From NCBI RefSeq assembly GCF_904848585.1, contig NZ_CAJHCR010000007.1:248001-312000 (forward strand): a stretch of 64,000 nucleotides of DNA, given 5' to 3'. Positions 46,966 through 56,045 of this stretch are shown one piece after another. Positions within the stretch are counted from its first letter, which is position 1; each line of letters opens with the position of its first letter. A program made the translations under genes and the position numbers. This stretch comes from Paraburkholderia kirstenboschensis (GTDB lineage: Bacteria > Pseudomonadota > Gammaproteobacteria > Burkholderiales > Burkholderiaceae). A model generated the notes under the pieces. The model had not been told where the DNA came from. It saw only the letters and a program-made list of their open reading frames with translations, and ran no database searches.

Positions 46966-48147
46966 TCAACGTTCCTGCACGGGCGCCTGAACCCGCGCCT
47001 TCCACTGCCCGCCCTTGCCGCGCCAGTAGCGCACCGCCGACGCAAACGTCGCCCCCACATAGAAAAGCGCGATGAGCGGCAGAAACGGCGCCCATAGCGG
47101 CGAGCGGCGGTAATAGCTCAGCATCGGCGCATACGCGCAGCACATGGCGGCCCAGGCGAGCCACGCGGGCCAGCCCGTCGGCCCGAGTACGAGCGCGGCG
47201 ACCGGCGGCATCAGGTAGATGATCGTCATGCCGGCAAGCGTGCCCGCCAGCAGCAACGGCGAATAATGCAATTGCGTGAACGCGGTGCGCGCAATCATGT
47301 TCCAGATGTCGCGCCAGCTATCGTAAGGACGCAGGGACACGCTTCGCGCCGCCACGTCGAGCCGGATCGGGTGGCGCCCGGTGCCGCGATGCTTGATGCG
47401 CGCCGCCAAACTGCAATCGTCGATCAGTTCAGCGCGGATCGATTCGATGCCGCCCGCTTCCTCCAGCGCGCTGCGCCGCACGAGCATGCAGCCGCCAGCC
47501 GCAGCCGCCGTGCGATTGCGCGGATTGTTGACCCATGCGAACGGATACAGCTTCGCAAAGAAGAAAACGAAGGCCGGAATAAGCGCTTTCTCCCAGAAGG
47601 AGTCGCAGCGCAGCCGCACCATCAGCGAGACGAGATCGCGCTTTTCCACGTCGGCACGGACGACGAGTTGCGTGACGGCCTCCGCGGGATGGCCGATATC
47701 GGCGTCCGTCAGCAACAGAAACTCAGCTGGCAAGTCAAGCGTGCGTACCGCCTCGATGCCTTGCGACTGCGCCCACACCTTGCCGGACCAACCCGGGGGC
47801 AACGGCTTCGCGCTCAGAACGGTCAGACGGTCCGGGCATTGCAGCTGCAATGCGGCTGCGCGGGCAGCGTCGGCGGTACCGTCGGTGCTGTGGTCGTCAA
47901 CCACGATCACGTGAAATTCGCCGGGATAGTCCTGCTGAAGCAGCGTCGTAACGGCCTGCGCGATCACATCGACTTCATTGCGGGCAGGCACCACGGCGGC
48001 CACGCCGGGCCATGCGCTGCGCGGTTCGGGCGTAAGCGGCGCGGCGGGACGCGCGCGCCAGAAGCCGCCGCGGGCGAACAGCAGCACGAGCCAGATCAGC
48101 AGGGACAAACACGAAAGAAAAAACAGAATCACCGCCATCAACCCCAT
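46966..48147 (-). CDS. hpnB: Hopene-associated glycosyltransferase HpnB
   Basis: 393 residues. One N-terminal membrane helix precedes a GT2 domain (AAVVPARNEVDVIAQAV, VVDDHSTDGT, TDADIGH, and the acceptor motif ELIDDCSLAARIK), with further membrane helices at the C-terminus. HpnB proteins are linked to hopanoid loci, but the sugar step is unproven. It is divergent from ispH across a 338-bp gap. Confidence 0.9.
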   Translation of the reverse strand: MGLMAVILFFLSCLSLLIWLVLLFARGGFWRARPAAPLTPEPRSAWPGVAAVVPARNEVDVIAQAVTTLLQQDYPGEFHVIVVDDHSTDGTADAARAAALQLQCPDRLTVLSAKPLPPGWSGKVWAQSQGIEAVRTLDLPAEFLLLTDADIGHPAEAVTQLVVRADVEKRDLVSLMVRLRCDSFWEKALIPAFVFFFAKLYPFAWVNNPRNRTAAAAGGCMLVRRSALEEAGGIESIRAELIDDCSLAARIKHRGTGRHPIRLDVAARSVSLRPYDSWRDIWNMIARTAFTQLHYSPLLLAGTLAGMTIIYLMPPVAALVLGPTGWPAWLAWAAMCCAYAPMLSYYRRSPLWAPFLPLIALFYVGATFASAVRYWRGKGGQWKARVQAPVQER

Positions 48148-48485
48148 TAAGCGTTACCCTCGATTTCCAGCAAGCGTCGAATCATTTGTATTGCGAGGCG
48201 CGAGCGCTTCACAGGACGACGTAGTTTAAGGGTTCCGCCAAAGCGGTGCAGCGTGCAATTTTTTCCGCATGAGTTGTGGCGAGGCGAGGGCATGTGCCGC
48301 GTGCGCCCAACACCGTAGCGGCCCCGGCAAAGCAAAGCCGGCCTGATAGCGTTAGAATGCGCGTTTGGTTTTGCTGTACCGGCACGTCGCCGGAGCTCAA
48401 GACGTCAATTAATTAGATGGTCGCGGCGATAAAGTCAGAATTTCCGACTTGCTCGAAACCCGCGTCAGTCGGAGTCCGCCAACTT
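48148..48485. other. Intergenic region between divergent hpnB and ispH
   Basis: 338 bp without a gene. It must hold promoters for both directions. A TAGAAT at about 48352 is a possible -10 for the rightward ispH-hpnH genes. No RNA or clear operator was seen. Confidence 0.4.
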
Positions 48486-49430
48486 ATGCGAGTCATCCTT
48501 GCCCAACCCCGCGGCTTTTGTGCGGGCGTTGTTCGTGCGATCGAGATTGTCGATCGGGCGCTGCAGCAGCACGGCGCGCCTGTATATGTGCGCCACGAAA
48601 TTGTCCACAATCGTCACGTGGTCGATAATCTGCGCCAGAAAGGCGCGCGTTTCGTCGAAGAACTCGATGAAGTGCCGCAGGGCGCCGTGGCGATCTTCAG
48701 CGCTCACGGCGTCGCTCAAACGGTTGAGCGCGACGCGGAAGCCCGCGGTCTCGACGTGCTCGACGCAACTTGCCCGCTCGTCACCAAGGTGCACGTGCAA
48801 GGGCGTCAATATGTGAGCGCCGGGCGCACGCTGATTCTGATCGGCCACGCCGGGCATCCGGAAGTGGAAGGCACGATCGGCCAGATCCCGGGCAAGGTGC
48901 TGCTGGTGCAGAGCGAAGCCGAGGTCGAGCATCTGCACCTGCCGGTCGATACGCCGCTCGCGTATGTCACGCAGACCACGCTGTCGGTGGACGACACACG
49001 TGGCATTATCGACGCCTTGCAGCGCCGCTTCACCGACATCGTCGGCCCCGACACGCGCGACATCTGCTATGCGACGCAAAACCGCCAGGCCGCGGTGCGC
49101 GAGTTGAGCAAGCAGGTGGACGTGCTGCTGGTGGTGGGCGCAACGAACAGCTCGAATTCGAACCGGCTGCGCGAAATCGGCAGCGAAAGCGGCGTGGCGA
49201 GCTATCTCGTCGCCGACGGTTCAGAAGTGAAGCCGGAATGGTTTGCGAATGCGCAGACCATCGGCATCACGGCCGGCGCTTCGGCGCCGGAAGAAATGGT
49301 CAGAAACGTAATCGATGCGCTAAGCGCAATGGGGCCCGTCGATGTCACGACGATGGCGGGCCGTGAAGAGAAAGTTGAATTCAAGTTGCCATCGAAGCTG
49401 ATGCAACCACTCGCCGCACGCGAAGTTTAA
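48486..49430 (+). CDS. ispH: 4-Hydroxy-3-methylbut-2-enyl diphosphate reductase (IspH), hopanoid-locus copy
   Basis: 314 residues. IspH makes isopentenyl and dimethylallyl diphosphate, the last step of the MEP isoprenoid pathway. The three iron-sulfur cysteines C12 (RGFCAG), C96 (DATCPL) and C194 (DICYATQNR) are in place, as are the conserved histidines H41, H74 and H124. GGAG lies 11 nt upstream of ATG 48486; an in-frame ATG at 48417 lacks a ribosome site. Its position before hpnH suggests a dedicated supply for hopanoid synthesis. Whether a second housekeeping copy exists cannot be seen here. Confidence 0.95.
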   Translation: MRVILAQPRGFCAGVVRAIEIVDRALQQHGAPVYVRHEIVHNRHVVDNLRQKGARFVEELDEVPQGAVAIFSAHGVAQTVERDAEARGLDVLDATCPLVTKVHVQGRQYVSAGRTLILIGHAGHPEVEGTIGQIPGKVLLVQSEAEVEHLHLPVDTPLAYVTQTTLSVDDTRGIIDALQRRFTDIVGPDTRDICYATQNRQAAVRELSKQVDVLLVVGATNSSNSNRLREIGSESGVASYLVADGSEVKPEWFANAQTIGITAGASAPEEMVRNVIDALSAMGPVDVTTMAGREEKVEFKLPSKLMQPLAAREV

Positions 49431-49440
49431 GGAGGACGTC

Positions 49441-50595
49441 TTGTCTATTCCGCTGCTACAGAAAGTCCGGGTCGGCGCATACATCATGCGTCAACACCTC
49501 TCCGGCAACAAACGCTACCCGCTCGCACTGATGCTGGAGCCGCTGTTCCGCTGCAATCTCGCCTGCAATGGCTGCGGCAAGATCGACTATCCGGACCCCA
49601 TCCTGAATCAGCGTCTGTCGCTGGAAGAATGCCTTGGCGCCGTCGACGAATGCGGCGCGCCGGTGGTGTCGATTGCAGGCGGCGAACCGCTCCTGCACAA
49701 GGAAATGCCGCAGATCGTGAAGGGCATCATCGCGCGTAAGAAGTTCGTGTACCTGTGCACGAACGCGCTGCTGATGGAAAAGAAGATGGACGACTACGAG
49801 CCGAATCCGTACTTCGTCTGGTCGGTTCACCTGGATGGCGATCAGCAGATGCACGACCATTCGGTGTCGCAAGACGGCGTGTACGACAAGGCGGTCGCGG
49901 CCATCAAGGAAGCGAAGCGCCGCGGTTTCCGCGTGAACATCAACTGCACGCTGTTTAACGACGCGGTGCCGGAGCGCGTTGCCGCTTTCTTCGACACGGT
50001 CGGGCCGATGGGCGTGGACGGCATCACCGTCTCGCCGGGTTATGCGTATGAGCGCGCGCCGGATCAGCAGCACTTCCTGAATCGCGACAAGACCAAGCAT
50101 CTGTTCCGCGAAATCTTCAAGCGCGGCAACAACGGCAAGAACTGGTCGTTCAGCCAGTCGGCCATGTTCCTCGACTTCCTCGCCGGCAATCAGACCTACG
50201 AATGCACGCCTTGGGGCAACCCGGCGCGCACGGTGTTCGGCTGGCAGAAGCCGTGCTATCTGGTCGGCGAAGGTTATGTGAAGACCTTCAAGGAATTGAT
50301 GGAAACCACGGAGTGGGACAATTACGGCACGGGCAACTATGAAAAGTGCGCCGACTGCATGGTCCACTGCGGCTTTGAAGCCACGGCCGTGATGGATACG
50401 GTTGCGCATCCGCTGAAGGCATTGAAGGTCAGCCTGCGCGGCCCGAAGACCTCGGGTGCTTTCACCAAGGACATTCCTCTGGACAAGCAGCGCCCGGCTG
50501 AATACGTGTTCTCACGCCACGTCGAGATCAAGCTCGAAGAGATCAAGGTGGCCGGCAAGGGCAGCAAGGTGCAGACGGCTACGGCTGCACACTGA
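49441..50595 (+). CDS. hpnH: Radical SAM adenosyl-hopene transferase HpnH
   Basis: 384 residues. The radical SAM cluster is C38-x3-C42-x2-C45 (RCNLACNGCG), followed by SIAGGEPLL. HpnH adds the 5'-deoxyadenosyl group to hopene, the first side-chain step. The start is TTG at 49441 with a very strong AAGGAGG 6 nt upstream. It lies 10 bp after ispH, so the two form an operon ending at a strong terminator. Confidence 0.95.
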   Translation: MSIPLLQKVRVGAYIMRQHLSGNKRYPLALMLEPLFRCNLACNGCGKIDYPDPILNQRLSLEECLGAVDECGAPVVSIAGGEPLLHKEMPQIVKGIIARKKFVYLCTNALLMEKKMDDYEPNPYFVWSVHLDGDQQMHDHSVSQDGVYDKAVAAIKEAKRRGFRVNINCTLFNDAVPERVAAFFDTVGPMGVDGITVSPGYAYERAPDQQHFLNRDKTKHLFREIFKRGNNGKNWSFSQSAMFLDFLAGNQTYECTPWGNPARTVFGWQKPCYLVGEGYVKTFKELMETTEWDNYGTGNYEKCADCMVHCGFEATAVMDTVAHPLKALKVSLRGPKTSGAFTKDIPLDKQRPAEYVFSRHVEIKLEEIKVAGKGSKVQTATAAH

Positions 50596-50663
50596 GCGTC
50601 GAATCGGGGCGGTCTTGGCGCCGCTCCTGAATCGCGCCGCATAACCAGGCATGATCACGCATA

Positions 50664-50700
50664 AAAAAGCGCGGTGGCTTTAAAGGCCACCGCGCTTTTT
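50664..50700. terminator. Strong bidirectional terminator
   Basis: A perfect 15-bp stem, including A5 and T5 flanks, with a 7-nt loop. It lies between the convergent hpnH and hpnM genes and can serve both. Confidence 0.9.
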
Positions 50701-50750
50701 CTTTTGCTGTTTTGCTCGTGCCTCAAAGGCAATCGGCTTGCCGGTCCGGC

Positions 50751-51356
50751 TTACCCCCCGCTGCGTGCATTATGCGCGGTGAGGAACTTGATCAGGCCGT
50801 CGACCCCGCCCTTGGAAAGCTGGTCGGCGAACTGTGTCTGGTACACCTGAATCAGCCATGCGCCCATCATGTTGATGTCGTAGATCTTCCAGCCGGACGG
50901 GCCCTTGGTAAGCCGGTAGTCGATTGCGTCGTCGCCGCCATTGCTGATCACATGCGACTGCACCACGACGTCTTTCGCGGCGCCCGGCGCATTGACCGGC
51001 GCAAACTTGAACTTGACGTCCTGGTCGCGCAACTGCGAAAGCGACGAAGCATAGGTGTGCACGAGAAGCAGCGTGAACTGCTCATAGAGCTGCTTTTGCT
51101 GCTCGGGGGTGGCGGTGCTCCATGCCTTGCCGACCGCGATGCGCGTGGTGCGCTGGAAGTCCGTTGCCGGCACGAAGCGCGTCTCGACCAGTTGCGTGAT
51201 CTTTGCCATATCGCCGCCGCGGGCTTGCGGATCGGCCTTCATGGCTGAGACCGTGCCCTCGACGGCACTTTTTACCACCGCGTCGGGCGCGCTTTGCGCA
51301 TAGGCAGCCGTTGAGACTACGGCTGCGGCCAGAAAAGCAGACAGATAACGTTTCAT
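50751..51356 (-). CDS. hpnM: Hopanoid-associated periplasmic MlaC/Ttg2D-like protein HpnM
   Basis: 201 residues. A signal peptide (MKRYLSAFLAAAVVSTAAYA) precedes an MlaC-type lipid-binding domain (RFVPATDFQRTTRIAVGKAW, GWKIYDINMMGAWLIQVYQ). MlaC proteins carry phospholipid between membranes; HpnM is proposed to carry hopanoids. It is divergent from hpnN across 222 bp, so the two are likely co-regulated. Confidence 0.92.
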   Translation of the reverse strand: MKRYLSAFLAAAVVSTAAYAQSAPDAVVKSAVEGTVSAMKADPQARGGDMAKITQLVETRFVPATDFQRTTRIAVGKAWSTATPEQQKQLYEQFTLLLVHTYASSLSQLRDQDVKFKFAPVNAPGAAKDVVVQSHVISNGGDDAIDYRLTKGPSGWKIYDINMMGAWLIQVYQTQFADQLSKGGVDGLIKFLTAHNARSGG

Positions 51357-51578
51357 ACGCTGGACAAGACCCGAAAGAGAGTGTGCCGCCGACCAGCAAG
51401 ATCGGGGCGAAAGCTGGATAGACCAGTATAACGACATTGCGTTCCCGCCCTTTCATCCTGCACCGGGAGCCGCATTTGCTACGCGCATTGCTGCCGAATA
51501 CGATCCGGTTTGCTCTGGCTCTGTATACTTGTGCACTTTCGTCAAAATGCCACCCGTGATAAGGCCAAGTTCGCCTAC

Positions 51579-54194
51579 ATGCTGAAGTCATCTATTGTTC
51601 GCCTCGTCGCCTATTCGGTGCGCCATCCGTTGCGGATCATCGCACTGTCGATCGTGCTCGCCGTGTTGAGCGGGATCTATGTCGCGCATCACTTCAAGAT
51701 CAACACCGACATCAGCCGCCTGATCGAAACCGACAAGGAATGGTCCACGCTCGAGCACGCGATGGACCAGGCCTTTCCCGATCGCGGGGAGACGGTGCTG
51801 GTCGTCGTGGAGGCGCGCGCGCCCGAGTTTGCCGACGCCGCGGCGAACGCGCTGACTGCGGCGCTCAAAGCGGAGCCGAAGGAATTCGTCGCGGTCTCGC
51901 AGCCCGCCGGCGGGCCGTTCTTCGAACACAACGGCCTGCTGTTCCCATCGACCGAAGAGGTCATGTCGACCACGTCGCAGCTCGTGCAGTCGCGCCCGCT
52001 CGTGAACACGCTCGCGCACGACCCCAGCCTCACCGGACTTGCGGGCACGCTCACCACGAGCTTGTTGCTGCCGCTGCAGATCGGTCAGGTGAAGCTCCCG
52101 GACATGAGCCGCCTGTTGTCGCAAAGCGCCAACACGCTGGACCTCGTGCTGGCCGGCAAGCCGGCCGCTTTCTCGTGGCGCGCGTTGGTCGACAAAAGCG
52201 CAGCGACCAATCCGGCGCGTGCGTTCGTGGTCGTGCAGCCGGTCGTGAACTACGATGCGCTCGAGCCGGGCGCAACCGCGTCGCAGGCGATTCGCGACAC
52301 GGCGGCCTCGCTGCATCTGGACTCGCGTTACGGCGCCACCGTCCGTCTGACCGGCGAACAGCCGCTCGCGGACGAAGAGTTCGCGTCGGTTAAAGACGGC
52401 GCGGTGCTCAACGGCATCGGCACGTTCGTCGTCGTGCTGGTGATTTTGTGGCTCGCGCTGCGCTCAGGACGCATGATCGCCGCAGTCTTTATCACGCTGT
52501 TCGTTGGACTCGCGATCACCGCCGCGCTCGGCCTCATGATGGTCGGCGCGCTGAACATGATCTCGGTTGCGTTCATGGTGCTGTTCGTCGGGCTGGGCGT
52601 CGATTTCGGCGTGCAGTTCGGCGTCAAGTATCGCGAGGAGCGCAATCGCGACGACCGTCTTTCCGCCGCCCTTGCCCATACCGCGCACAGTATCGGCGTG
52701 CCGCTCACCCTCGCCGCGGTCGCCGTCGCGTTGAGCTTCTTCTCGTTTCTGCCGACCGCGTACCGCGGCGTGTCCGAGTTGGGTGAGATCGCCGGTGTTG
52801 GCATGTTCGTCGCGTATCTGACCAACATGACACTGCTGCCCGCGTTGCTGAAGATCTTCAACCCGCCGGGTGAGGCCGTGTCGCCGGGCTTCAAGCAGCT
52901 CGCACCCGTCGACGACTTTCTCGCCCATCACCGCAAGCCCGTGTTGATCGGCACGCTGATCGTCGTGATTGGCGCATCGCCGTTGCTCACGCGTTTGCAC
53001 TTCGACTTCAATCCGCTGCATCTGAAAGATCCGCATACCGAGTCGATGGCCACACTGCTGTCGCTGAAAGATTCGCCCGAGGCCGCGGTGAACAACGTGC
53101 ATGTGCTCGCGCCCTCGCTTGCCGACGCCGATCGCAAGGCCGAGCGTTTGCGCACGTTGCCCGAAGTGGGCCGCGTCACGACTCTGGACACCTTTGTTCC
53201 CGCGCAGCAGCAACAAAAGATGATGCTGATCGCAAGCGCCGCCCAGCAATTGCTGCCCGCGCTGCAACAGCAACCCGCGCCGCAGGCCACGGACGCCGTG
53301 CGCGTCGCCGCGCTCAAGCGCGCGTCGAACCAGCTCTCCCTCGCCGCCGAAGATCATCCCGGCCCAGGCGCCGCCGAAGCGCAACATCTGTCGGTCACGC
53401 TGCAAAAGCTCGCCGCCGCCGACGCCGCCACGCGCGACCGCGCGGAAAACGCGCTGTCCGAGACCCTGCGCATTGCGCTCAAGCAGCTGGAGAACCTGCT
53501 GCAGCCGACCGAAATCACGCGGGACAATTTGCCGAAGGAAATCTCGAAGGGCTGGGTGTCGAAGGACGGCCGCGCCCTCGTCGACATCGCGCCGAAGGTG
53601 AAGCCGGGCACCGATCCGAACGACGACGCCACGCTCGCCCGCTTCGCTCACGCAGTCAAAAAGGCCGAGCCCGGCGCGATAGGCGGCCCGATCTCCATCC
53701 TTCATTCCGCGGATACGATCATCAAGGCGTTCTTGCAGGCCGCGGGATGGGCGCTGCTGTCCATCGCGATCCTGCTGTGGATCGCGCTGCGGCGCGTTGG
53801 CGACATGCTGCGCACGCTGGTTCCGCTCCTTGTGTCGGCGCTCGTCACGCTTGAGTTGTGCGTGGTGTTCGGCATGCCGCTGAACTTCGCGAATATCATT
53901 GCGTTGCCGCTGATGCTCGGCGTCGGCGTGGCGTTCAAGATTTACTTCGTGATGGCGTGGCGCAATGGGCAGACCGGCCTGTTGCAGTCGAGCCTGACAC
54001 ACGCGGTCCTGTTCAGCGCGGCAACCACGGCGACGGCGTTCGGCAGCCTCTGGCTATCGCATCATCCGGGAACGTCCAGCATGGGCCGCCTGCTGGCGCT
54101 GTCGCTGTTTTGCACACTCATCGGTGCAGTGGTTTTCCAACCCGTGCTGATGGGCAAGCCGCGCCCACGTCGCGCGAAGCACAAAGGAATATAA
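51579..54194 (+). CDS. hpnN: Hopanoid transporter HpnN (RND/MMPL superfamily)
   Basis: 871 residues with the MMPL/RND arrangement: helix 1 near residues 18-38, a large periplasmic domain, a group of five or six helices around 290-420 (VVLVILWLALRSGRM to the segment before KIFNPPGE), a second periplasmic domain, and a final helix group. HpnN moves hopanoids from the inner membrane outward in other bacteria. The ATG at 51579 gives the family N-terminus; the ribosome site is weak (AAGG). A TATACT at 51524-51529 may be its -10. mlaA follows by 2 bp. Confidence 0.93.
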   Translation: MLKSSIVRLVAYSVRHPLRIIALSIVLAVLSGIYVAHHFKINTDISRLIETDKEWSTLEHAMDQAFPDRGETVLVVVEARAPEFADAAANALTAALKAEPKEFVAVSQPAGGPFFEHNGLLFPSTEEVMSTTSQLVQSRPLVNTLAHDPSLTGLAGTLTTSLLLPLQIGQVKLPDMSRLLSQSANTLDLVLAGKPAAFSWRALVDKSAATNPARAFVVVQPVVNYDALEPGATASQAIRDTAASLHLDSRYGATVRLTGEQPLADEEFASVKDGAVLNGIGTFVVVLVILWLALRSGRMIAAVFITLFVGLAITAALGLMMVGALNMISVAFMVLFVGLGVDFGVQFGVKYREERNRDDRLSAALAHTAHSIGVPLTLAAVAVALSFFSFLPTAYRGVSELGEIAGVGMFVAYLTNMTLLPALLKIFNPPGEAVSPGFKQLAPVDDFLAHHRKPVLIGTLIVVIGASPLLTRLHFDFNPLHLKDPHTESMATLLSLKDSPEAAVNNVHVLAPSLADADRKAERLRTLPEVGRVTTLDTFVPAQQQQKMMLIASAAQQLLPALQQQPAPQATDAVRVAALKRASNQLSLAAEDHPGPGAAEAQHLSVTLQKLAAADAATRDRAENALSETLRIALKQLENLLQPTEITRDNLPKEISKGWVSKDGRALVDIAPKVKPGTDPNDDATLARFAHAVKKAEPGAIGGPISILHSADTIIKAFLQAAGWALLSIAILLWIALRRVGDMLRTLVPLLVSALVTLELCVVFGMPLNFANIIALPLMLGVGVAFKIYFVMAWRNGQTGLLQSSLTHAVLFSAATTATAFGSLWLSHHPGTSSMGRLLALSLFCTLIGAVVFQPVLMGKPRPRRAKHKGI

Positions 54195-54196
54195 GC

Positions 54197-55267
54197 ATGA
54201 AACTGCGTACCACTGTGCTGGCGCTCGCTGCCACCGGCCTCATATCCGGCTGCGCAACCGGTCCTGACCGCAAGCCCGGCGACCCGTTCGAGCCGATGAA
54301 CCGGGCAGTGTTCAATTTCAACGACGGGCTCGACCGCTACGTCGCGGTGCCCGTCGCGAAGGGCTATCAGAAGGTGACGCCGCAGCCGTTGCGCACGGCC
54401 GTCAGCAACTTCTTTTCGAACCTGGGTGACTTGACCAACGCCGCGAATGCGCTGCTGCAGTTGAAGATCACCGACGCGACCGAGGACCTCGTCCGTTTCG
54501 CGTTCAACTCCACCTTCGGCCTGGGTGGCCTGCTCGATTGGGCGACGCCGGCCGGGCTGCCGAAGCATCATCAGGATTTCGGCCTGACGCTTGGACACTG
54601 GGGCATTCCATCGGGACCGTATCTGGTCTTGCCGCTTTTCGGGCCGAGCACCGTGCGCGACAGCATGGGGCTGGTGGTGGACGTGAAGTTCAATCCTTTG
54701 AACTACATGGAGCCGGCGGTGCGAAATCCTCTGTACGTGCTGCAGTTCGTGAGCGTTCGCTCCGACCTGCTGGGCGCGACGGATCTTCTTCAGCAGGCGG
54801 CGCTGGATAAATACTCGTTCGTGCGGGACGCCTATACGCAGCAACGGCGGGCGCGTCTGCGCGGCACCGGCGACAATGCGGCGCCGCTGCCGGAATACGA
54901 GGATCAGGACGACTCGGGCGGTGCGACGATTCCGGCGAAGGGCGCCGCGGCCGGCGCGCCGGCGACGCTTCCGAACTACGCAGACCCGGGCGATACGGCT
55001 GACACGCCGGACGCGGCGTCTGGTGCTGCTACAGGCGCACCCGCGGGCGCACCGAATTACTCGGATCCAGGTGAGTCGCCCGCGCCGGCAAGCGGCGCGG
55101 CGGGCGCGGTGCCAGCTAGTGAAACGACGGGGGCAAAGGCGGGGACAACCGCGGCGCCGGCAACAGCGCCAACTGCGGCTTCAGCGCCCGCCACGGGCAC
55201 GGCTATCCCTACGACGCCTGCGCCTGCCGGCAAACAGCAACCGGCGTCAGCGCCCGCTGCGCAATAG
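54197..55267 (+). CDS. mlaA: MlaA/VacJ-type outer-membrane lipoprotein with Ala/Pro-rich tail
   Basis: 356 residues. The lipobox ISGC at the N-terminus precedes a full MlaA domain (DPFEPMNRAVFNFND, GLPKHHQDFGLTLGHWGI, GPYLVLPLFGPSTVRD). MlaA forms an outer-membrane channel for lipids. About 115 extra C-terminal residues are Ala/Pro/Thr-rich and carry three short acidic motifs of the form P-x-Y-x-D (PEYED, PNYAD, PNYSD). AAAGGA lies 8 nt upstream of the ATG, which is two bases after hpnN. It probably works with HpnN and HpnM. Confidence 0.92.
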   Translation: MKLRTTVLALAATGLISGCATGPDRKPGDPFEPMNRAVFNFNDGLDRYVAVPVAKGYQKVTPQPLRTAVSNFFSNLGDLTNAANALLQLKITDATEDLVRFAFNSTFGLGGLLDWATPAGLPKHHQDFGLTLGHWGIPSGPYLVLPLFGPSTVRDSMGLVVDVKFNPLNYMEPAVRNPLYVLQFVSVRSDLLGATDLLQQAALDKYSFVRDAYTQQRRARLRGTGDNAAPLPEYEDQDDSGGATIPAKGAAAGAPATLPNYADPGDTADTPDAASGAATGAPAGAPNYSDPGESPAPASGAAGAVPASETTGAKAGTTAAPATAPTAASAPATGTAIPTTPAPAGKQQPASAPAAQ

Positions 55268-55276
55268 GATCGGCGC

Positions 55277-55297
55277 ACGCACGCCCCAAGCGTGCGT
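55277..55297. terminator. Hairpin between convergent genes
   Basis: An 8-bp stem (ACGCACGC/GCGTGCGT) with a 5-nt loop in the 46-bp gap between mlaA and hpnG. It lacks a T-run, so termination is plausible but not sure. Confidence 0.4.
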
Positions 55298-55313
55298 CGA
55301 TGCTGTTCAAGCG

Positions 55314-56042
55314 CTAGGCCAACTTCGGCAACGCCCCACCCGCACTCAGCGCTTGCCGGGCCTGCACCAGCGAGACGCGCGCCGCATGCGCATCAATCGC
55401 CACCTGAATCAGCGCGCCGATCTGCGACGGTTGCCGCATCAGCTCGCGCAGGATCGGCGCAAGGGCGGTGCTGCCGTCATCGCGCAACCCTGCGGTCGCT
55501 GCCGACGGCAACGTGCGCCACGCGGGATCCACAATCGCACGGCACACGGCGAACGGCAGCCCGCGGGCGGCGGCCATCGCGCCAGCCAGATGCGATTCCA
55601 TATCCACAGCCAATGCACCCGTCGAGCGATGCAGCGCACGCTTGTCGTCGGCGGACATGAGCGGAGCCGCTACTGCGGCCATCGAACCACGTCGCACGCG
55701 TGACGCGAGCGGTCCGGTCGCCAGCGCGGCGGCAAGCCGGTCGGCCCACGCCGGATCGGTAGAAACGCGGCCGAACGGACCTTCGACGGCGTCAGCGACA
55801 ATGAGCGCGCCCGGCTTCAAATCCGGCGCGAGGCCGCCCGCCGTACCGAAGCTGACGATCCCCGAGCAGCCGCGCGCCACCGCTGCGCTCAACGCGCGTT
55901 CCAGCAAATCGGCGCGCGCCGCGTAGACCACTTCGACGCCTTGGCCTCGCGCGATTCGCGCTTCGAACGCCATGCCCGTTACGACGATGACCGGCAAGCT
56001 GTTGCCGTCGGCATCGGCGGACGGCACTGTTGGGCGAAGCAT
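55314..56042 (-). CDS. hpnG: Hopanoid-associated phosphorylase HpnG
   Basis: 242 residues of the nucleoside-phosphorylase fold (VIVVTGMAFEARIA, IVSFGTAGGLAP, ALAVDMESHLAGA). HpnG removes adenine from adenosylhopane to give a ribosyl-type hopane intermediate. Its ATG lies 3 bp after the shc stop, so it is the last gene of the hpnD-hpnE-shc-hpnG operon. Confidence 0.93.
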   Translation of the reverse strand: MLRPTVPSADADGNSLPVIVVTGMAFEARIARGQGVEVVYAARADLLERALSAAVARGCSGIVSFGTAGGLAPDLKPGALIVADAVEGPFGRVSTDPAWADRLAAALATGPLASRVRRGSMAAVAAPLMSADDKRALHRSTGALAVDMESHLAGAMAAARGLPFAVCRAIVDPAWRTLPSAATAGLRDDGSTALAPILRELMRQPSQIGALIQVAIDAHAARVSLVQARQALSAGGALPKLA

Positions 56043-56045
56043 CCG

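Noticed and set aside
52464..54002. A 512-codon minus-strand frame opposite hpnN
   Set aside because: Arg/Gln/His-rich shadow of the RND protein; no domain.
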